Of a DNA stretch of 64,000 nt, positions 60,482 through 64,000 are shown piece after piece. Position 1 is the stretch's first letter; each line of letters starts with the position of its first letter. The notes below the pieces were generated by a model. It was not told the DNA's origin. It searched no databases and saw only the letters and a list, made by a program, of their open reading frames with translations. A program made the translations under genes and the position numbers. This stretch comes from Bradyrhizobium sp. AZCC 1719. Lineage in GTDB: Bacteria; Pseudomonadota; Alphaproteobacteria; Rhizobiales; Xanthobacteraceae. The stretch lies in assembly GCF_036924525.1 (NCBI RefSeq), contig NZ_JAZHRU010000001.1:248001-312000 (forward strand), read 5' to 3'.

Positions 60482-60997
60482 TCACTTCTTCTCGGCGGGA
60501 TCGCGGTGCACGGGATCGACCCACAGCACGGTCTCCGGCTTTTCCACCGGCTCGATGTCGAGATTGATCGCCACCGCCTCGCCGTCAGAGCGCACCAGCA
60601 CGCATTCCAGCACCTCGTCGCGGCTGGCATTGATCTCCTGGTGCGGAACGTAGGGCGGCACGAAGATGAAATCGCCGGGGCCGGCCTCTGCGGTGAACTG
60701 CAGATGTTCGCCCCAGCGCATCCGTGCCTTGCCCTTCACGACATAGATGATGCTTTCGAGATGGCCGTGGTGATGCGCGCCTGTCTTGGCATCAGGCCGG
60801 ATCGTCACCGTGCCTGCCCACAATTTCTGCGCGCCGACGCGGGCGAAATTGATCGCGGCCTTGCGGTCCATGCCCGCGGTCGAGGGCACGTTGGGATCGA
60901 GCTGATTACCGGGAATCACGCGGACGCCGTCATGCTTCCAGCGCTCGTCGTGATCGTGGGAGTGATGTGAATGGGTGTGGTCATGCGTGCCGGTCAT
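60482..60997 (-). CDS. cupin protein with His-rich N-terminus
   Basis: A 171-residue protein with a double-motif cupin core: GAHHHGHLESIIYVVKGKAR (motif 1, with three His in a row and Glu) and PPYVPHQEINASRDEVLECV (motif 2 with the fourth His). The N-terminus MTGTHDHTHSHHSHDHDERW has nine His in eighteen residues, probably a metal reservoir. ATG 60997 is chosen; the frame upstream has no family character. Likely a metal-dependent dioxygenase or sensor; substrate unknown. Confidence 0.82.
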   Translation of the reverse strand: MTGTHDHTHSHHSHDHDERWKHDGVRVIPGNQLDPNVPSTAGMDRKAAINFARVGAQKLWAGTVTIRPDAKTGAHHHGHLESIIYVVKGKARMRWGEHLQFTAEAGPGDFIFVPPYVPHQEINASRDEVLECVLVRSDGEAVAINLDIEPVEKPETVLWVDPVHRDPAEKK

Positions 60998-61127
60998 TGG
61001 GCGCCTTCTCGAAATATCGTTTGTCCCGGACGGTATCGAAAACCGGGGCTGCAAACCAGAAGATTAAGGGAGCCGGCGGCGCATAGGCGTCCCGGTTTTC
61101 GTCATGGCCGGGGCTCACCCCGCCTAT

Positions 61128-62108
61128 TCAACGCCGTCCGGACATCACATCCGGATTGACGACATTCGTCGGTGTTCCGGCGGCATACGCAACGATCTGA
61201 TCGAAGATATCGGTGAACTGGATTTCGTATTCGTCGCGCGAGACGTAGCCGAGATGCGGCGTGCAGACCACGTTGTCCATGTTCAGGAGCGGATCGTTGA
61301 CGTCGCGGAGCGGCTCTTTTTCATAGACGTCCACGGCCGCCATGCCAGGTCTTCCGGCGCGCAGTGCGTTGACCAGCGCGTTCGGCTCGATCAGCGGCGC
61401 ACGGCTGGTGTTGACCAGAAGCGCCGACGGTTTCATGCGCGCCAGATCTTCTGCTTTCACGATGCCGCGCGTGGCATCGACGAGCCGCATGTGCAGCGAA
61501 AGCACGTCGCATCGTTCGAAGAAATCAGCCTTGCTTGCGGCAGTCTCGTATCCGTCGGCGCGGGCCTTCGCCATGGCCGGTTCTCGCGCCCATACCAGCA
61601 CGTTCATGCCGAACGCCTTGCCGTAGCCGGCGACAACGGCACCGATCCGCCCATAGCCATAAATGCCGAGCGTCTTGCCACGCACGGTGTGGCCGACGCC
61701 GATCTGCCATTTGCCGGCCTTGAGCGCCGCCATCTGCTGCGGAATGGCGCGCATCGCCGCCAGGATCAGGCCCCAGGTGAATTCGGCGGTCGCATAGGAC
61801 GGCGTATCGGCATGCTGGCTCGACGACACGATGATGCCGAGCCGGGTGCAGGTATCGATGTCGATATGGGGATAGACGCTGCGCTGGCTGATCAGTTTTA
61901 GCTTTGGCAAGCGTTCCAGCAGCGGCGTGCGGATCTGTGTCCGCTCGCGGATCAAAACCAGCGCTTCGGTATCGCGCAGGCGCTCCCCCAGCACGTCGAC
62001 ATCCTGGACATGATCGTTCCAGATCGTGACGTCGTGTCCGGCCAGCTTGCCGAAACAATCGAGGGTGCGCAGCGTGTCGAAATAGTCGTCGAGGATCGAG
62101 ACCTTCAC
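61128..62108 (-). CDS. D-2-hydroxyacid dehydrogenase family protein
   Basis: A 326-residue NAD-dependent dehydrogenase of the SerA/phosphoglycerate dehydrogenase type. NAD fold: [20 protein letters not shown]. Catalytic Arg in [20 protein letters not shown], Glu in [17 protein letters not shown], His in [17 protein letters not shown]. Acts on a D-2-hydroxyacid, identity not determined. Ends 130 bases before the cupin start. Confidence 0.9.
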   Translation of the reverse strand: MKVSILDDYFDTLRTLDCFGKLAGHDVTIWNDHVQDVDVLGERLRDTEALVLIRERTQIRTPLLERLPKLKLISQRSVYPHIDIDTCTRLGIIVSSSQHADTPSYATAEFTWGLILAAMRAIPQQMAALKAGKWQIGVGHTVRGKTLGIYGYGRIGAVVAGYGKAFGMNVLVWAREPAMAKARADGYETAASKADFFERCDVLSLHMRLVDATRGIVKAEDLARMKPSALLVNTSRAPLIEPNALVNALRAGRPGMAAVDVYEKEPLRDVNDPLLNMDNVVCTPHLGYVSRDEYEIQFTDIFDQIVAYAAGTPTNVVNPDVMSGRR

Positions 62109-62134
62109 GATGCGCTCCCTCGTTCAGTGTGCGG

Positions 62135-62593
62135 CTACTTCACCGCCAGCAATTCGACGTCGAACATCAGCGTCGCGTTCGGCGGAATGACACCGCCGGC
62201 GCCACGCGCGCCGTAACCGAGCGCGGGCGGAATGATAAGCGTGCGCTTGCCGCCGACGTTCATCGACGCGACGCCTTCGTCCCAGCCGGCGATCACCTGG
62301 CGCTGGCCGATCTTGAACTCGAACGGCTCGTTACGGTCGACGGAGGAATCGAACTTCTTGCCCTTCTGGCCGTTCTCGTAGAGCCAGCCGGTGTAATGCA
62401 TGACGCAGGTCTGGCCGGTCTTGGGCGAGGCGCCGGTGCCGACCTTGCTGTCGATGATCTGCAAGCCTGAAGCTGTGGTCATGGGTTTTCCTGCAGTCTG
62501 GGCCGATGCCATTCTGATGGCAGCGGGCGTGGAAACCGCGGCTGCCATGGCGGCAAATGCGGTCCGGAAGATCGTGCGTCGCGAGAAGCGCAT
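62135..62593 (-). CDS. exported FKBP-type peptidyl-prolyl isomerase
   Basis: A 152-residue precursor with a twin-arginine-like signal (MRFSRRTIFRTAFAAMAAAV, ending MASAQ) and a single FKBP domain: TASGLQIIDSKVGTGASPKT, CVMHYTGWLYENGQKGKKFD, VIAGWDEGVASMNVGGKRTL and PPNATLMFDVELLAV. The active-site aromatic residues (Y, F, W, Y) are in place. Ends 26 bases upstream of the dehydrogenase gene on the same strand. Confidence 0.92.
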   Translation of the reverse strand: MRFSRRTIFRTAFAAMAAAVSTPAAIRMASAQTAGKPMTTASGLQIIDSKVGTGASPKTGQTCVMHYTGWLYENGQKGKKFDSSVDRNEPFEFKIGQRQVIAGWDEGVASMNVGGKRTLIIPPALGYGARGAGGVIPPNATLMFDVELLAVK

Positions 62594-62633
62594 CTATTGA
62601 ACCTCTTTCTGGAGAGACGGAGCTTCTAGACGC

Positions 62634-64000
62634 TCAGTAACCCAGCGCGCAACCGTCCTTGCGGGGATCGGAACCGCCGGTCAGCGTACCCTTGTCCCAG
62701 TCGATCCAGATAGCCTGGCCGCCGCCGAGCGGACCGACCACGCTCGTGGTCTTGTGGCCGATCTTCTTCAAGCCCTCGACGATCTCGGCCGGCACGCTGT
62801 CCTCGAGCTGGTAGACGCCTTCGTAATGCAGGCCGCGCGGCATATCGATGGCTTCCTGCACATCGCAGCCATAGTCCAGAATGTTGGTCAGCACATGGGT
62901 CTGCCCCACCGGCTGATACTGTCCGCCCATCACCCCGAACGGCATCACCGCGCGGCCGTTCTTGGTCGCGAGCGACGGGATGATGGTGTGCAGCGGCCGC
63001 TTGCCCGGCGCGATGCAGTTGGGATGGCCGGGCTGGATCCGGAAACCGCCGGCGCGATTCTGCAGGAGGATGCCGGTCTTGTTCGAAGCGATCGCCGAAC
63101 CGAACGAATGTGCGATCGAGTTGATGAACGAGCAGACGTTGCGGTCCTTGTCGACTACGGTGATGTAGACGGTAGATGGATTCATTGGCGGCGCGACGTT
63201 CGGCAGGTCGAGCAGCCGGTCCATCTTGATATTCTTGATGTGCTCCTCGGCGAACTCCTTGGCGAGAATTCCGGCTACATCGACATGAACATGCTGCGGA
63301 TCGGCGACGTGCTGCTCGCGCATCATGTAGGCGATGCGCGCGGCTTCCGCCTCCAGATGGAAGCGCTCCACGCTGAGCGGCGCGAATTTCGTCAAATCGA
63401 AGCGGGAGAGGATGTTCAGCATCACCAGCATGGTGATGCCAGGACCGTTCGGCGGGCACTGCCAGACATCGTGACCCTTGTACATCGTGCCGATCGGCGA
63501 TGTCGTCTCGGTCGAATGTGCGGCGAAATCTTCCAGCGTGTGCAGGCCGCCGATGCCGCGCAGCGTCTCCACCATATCCGCGGCGATCTCGCCGGTATAA
63601 AACGCGTCGCGTCCGTTCTTGGCGATCGCACGCAGGGTCTTTCCCAGTTCGGGCTGGTGGATCACGTCGCCGGCAACCGCGGGCTTGCCGTGCGGCAGCA
63701 GATAGCGCTCGGTGTTGGTGCCGTTTTTCAGCTTCTCGAACTGGTTCTTCCAGTCGAAAGCAATACGGGGCGCGACGACATAACCTTCCTCGGCAGCCTT
63801 GATCGCGGGCTGCAGAAGCGTGTCGAGTCCCATCTTGCCGTGGTCGCGCAGGATGGTCTCCCAGGCGTCGATCGCGCCGGGAATGCTCACCGCATGCGCC
63901 GAGGTCAGCGGCACCGAATGGATCTTGCGTTCGAGATACCATTCGGCCTTGGCCGCCATTGGCGCGCGGCCGGAGCCGTTATAGGCAACTATCTTGCCCT
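62634..64000 (-). CDS. gamma-glutamyltransferase, 5' end outside window
   Basis: At least 455 residues of a two-subunit Ntn-hydrolase. Reading from the window edge: GKIVAYNGSGRAPMAAKAEW, a conserved start of the large subunit; VSIPGAIDAWETILRDHGKM; NGPGITMLVMLNILSRFDL. The processing and nucleophile Thr is in PSTVYITVVDKDRNVCSFIN, then AIDMPRGLHYEG and PLGGGQAIWIDW in the small subunit. It hydrolyses or transfers gamma-glutamyl groups in the periplasm; the missing upstream part should hold its signal peptide. Confidence 0.92.
   Translation of the reverse strand, partial: GKIVAYNGSGRAPMAAKAEWYLERKIHSVPLTSAHAVSIPGAIDAWETILRDHGKMGLDTLLQPAIKAAEEGYVVAPRIAFDWKNQFEKLKNGTNTERYLLPHGKPAVAGDVIHQPELGKTLRAIAKNGRDAFYTGEIAADMVETLRGIGGLHTLEDFAAHSTETTSPIGTMYKGHDVWQCPPNGPGITMLVMLNILSRFDLTKFAPLSVERFHLEAEAARIAYMMREQHVADPQHVHVDVAGILAKEFAEEHIKNIKMDRLLDLPNVAPPMNPSTVYITVVDKDRNVCSFINSIAHSFGSAIASNKTGILLQNRAGGFRIQPGHPNCIAPGKRPLHTIIPSLATKNGRAVMPFGVMGGQYQPVGQTHVLTNILDYGCDVQEAIDMPRGLHYEGVYQLEDSVPAEIVEGLKKIGHKTTSVVGPLGGGQAIWIDWDKGTLTGGSDPRKDGCALGY

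Overview
The window reads as one chromosomal segment of a high-GC alphaproteobacterium, most likely Bradyrhizobium or a close relative in Bradyrhizobiaceae/Nitrobacteraceae. This rests on protein character, on a PmtA-type phospholipid methyltransferase, on a rhizobial-type glycerol ABC operon (glpD-S-T-P-Q-U-V), and on several families of short palindromic intergenic repeats of the kind common in Bradyrhizobium. No rRNA, tRNA, CRISPR array, transposase or prophage was seen. All identifications are by reading; no database was searched.

Layout. 1-5.5 kb: membrane-lipid genes (start of a NUDIX-like gene, phosphatidylserine decarboxylase, divergent class-III aminotransferase, a small polytopic membrane protein, PmtA-like methyltransferase, GT4 glycosyltransferase). 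5.6-9.5 kb: a TAXI-type binding protein followed by an eroded stretch with gene remnants, including a frameshifted copy of the TAXI gene 3' end, and small Cys-containing proteins. 9.5-14.8 kb: envelope genes (L,D-transpeptidase, DUF4403, dodecin, two PRC-barrel proteins, lytic transglycosylase). 15.0-20.0 kb: TPP riboswitch and thiO-thiS-thiG-thiE-thiC, interrupted by two copies of a palindromic repeat. 20-24 kb: small hypothetical genes, repeats, a multi-hairpin non-coding element (22.58-22.90 kb) and an SPFH-like protein. 24-35 kb: Old Yellow Enzyme, then the glycerol uptake operon, RidA, a shortened LysR regulator and GlpR. 35-43 kb: small exported proteins and a tightly coupled beta-oxidation operon (fadE-fadA-fadB-thioesterase). 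43-49 kb: SMP-30 lactonase, serine hydrolase, K+ channel with zinc ribbon, second L,D-transpeptidase, flavin reductase. 49-54 kb: MFP-RND-TetR efflux operon with a palindromic candidate operator. 54-64 kb: histone-H1-like protein, YcaQ-like DNA glycosylase, OmpA-family protein behind a perfect CRP-type palindrome, membrane glycosyltransferase, glyoxalase, enoyl-CoA hydratase, cupin, D-2-hydroxyacid dehydrogenase, FKBP, and a gamma-glutamyltransferase cut by the window end.

The most distinctive observations are: complementary motif loss in the two glycerol ABC ATPases, predicting one canonical and one degenerate ATP site; a TPP riboswitch whose P1 helix overlaps the thiO Shine-Dalgarno region; clear palindromic candidate operators for the efflux operon and the OmpA gene; repeated GCTTTCG boxes before glpD; and a compact, heavily base-paired element at 22.58-22.90 kb with no convincing gene. 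I did not find a clear-cut new multi-gene system.
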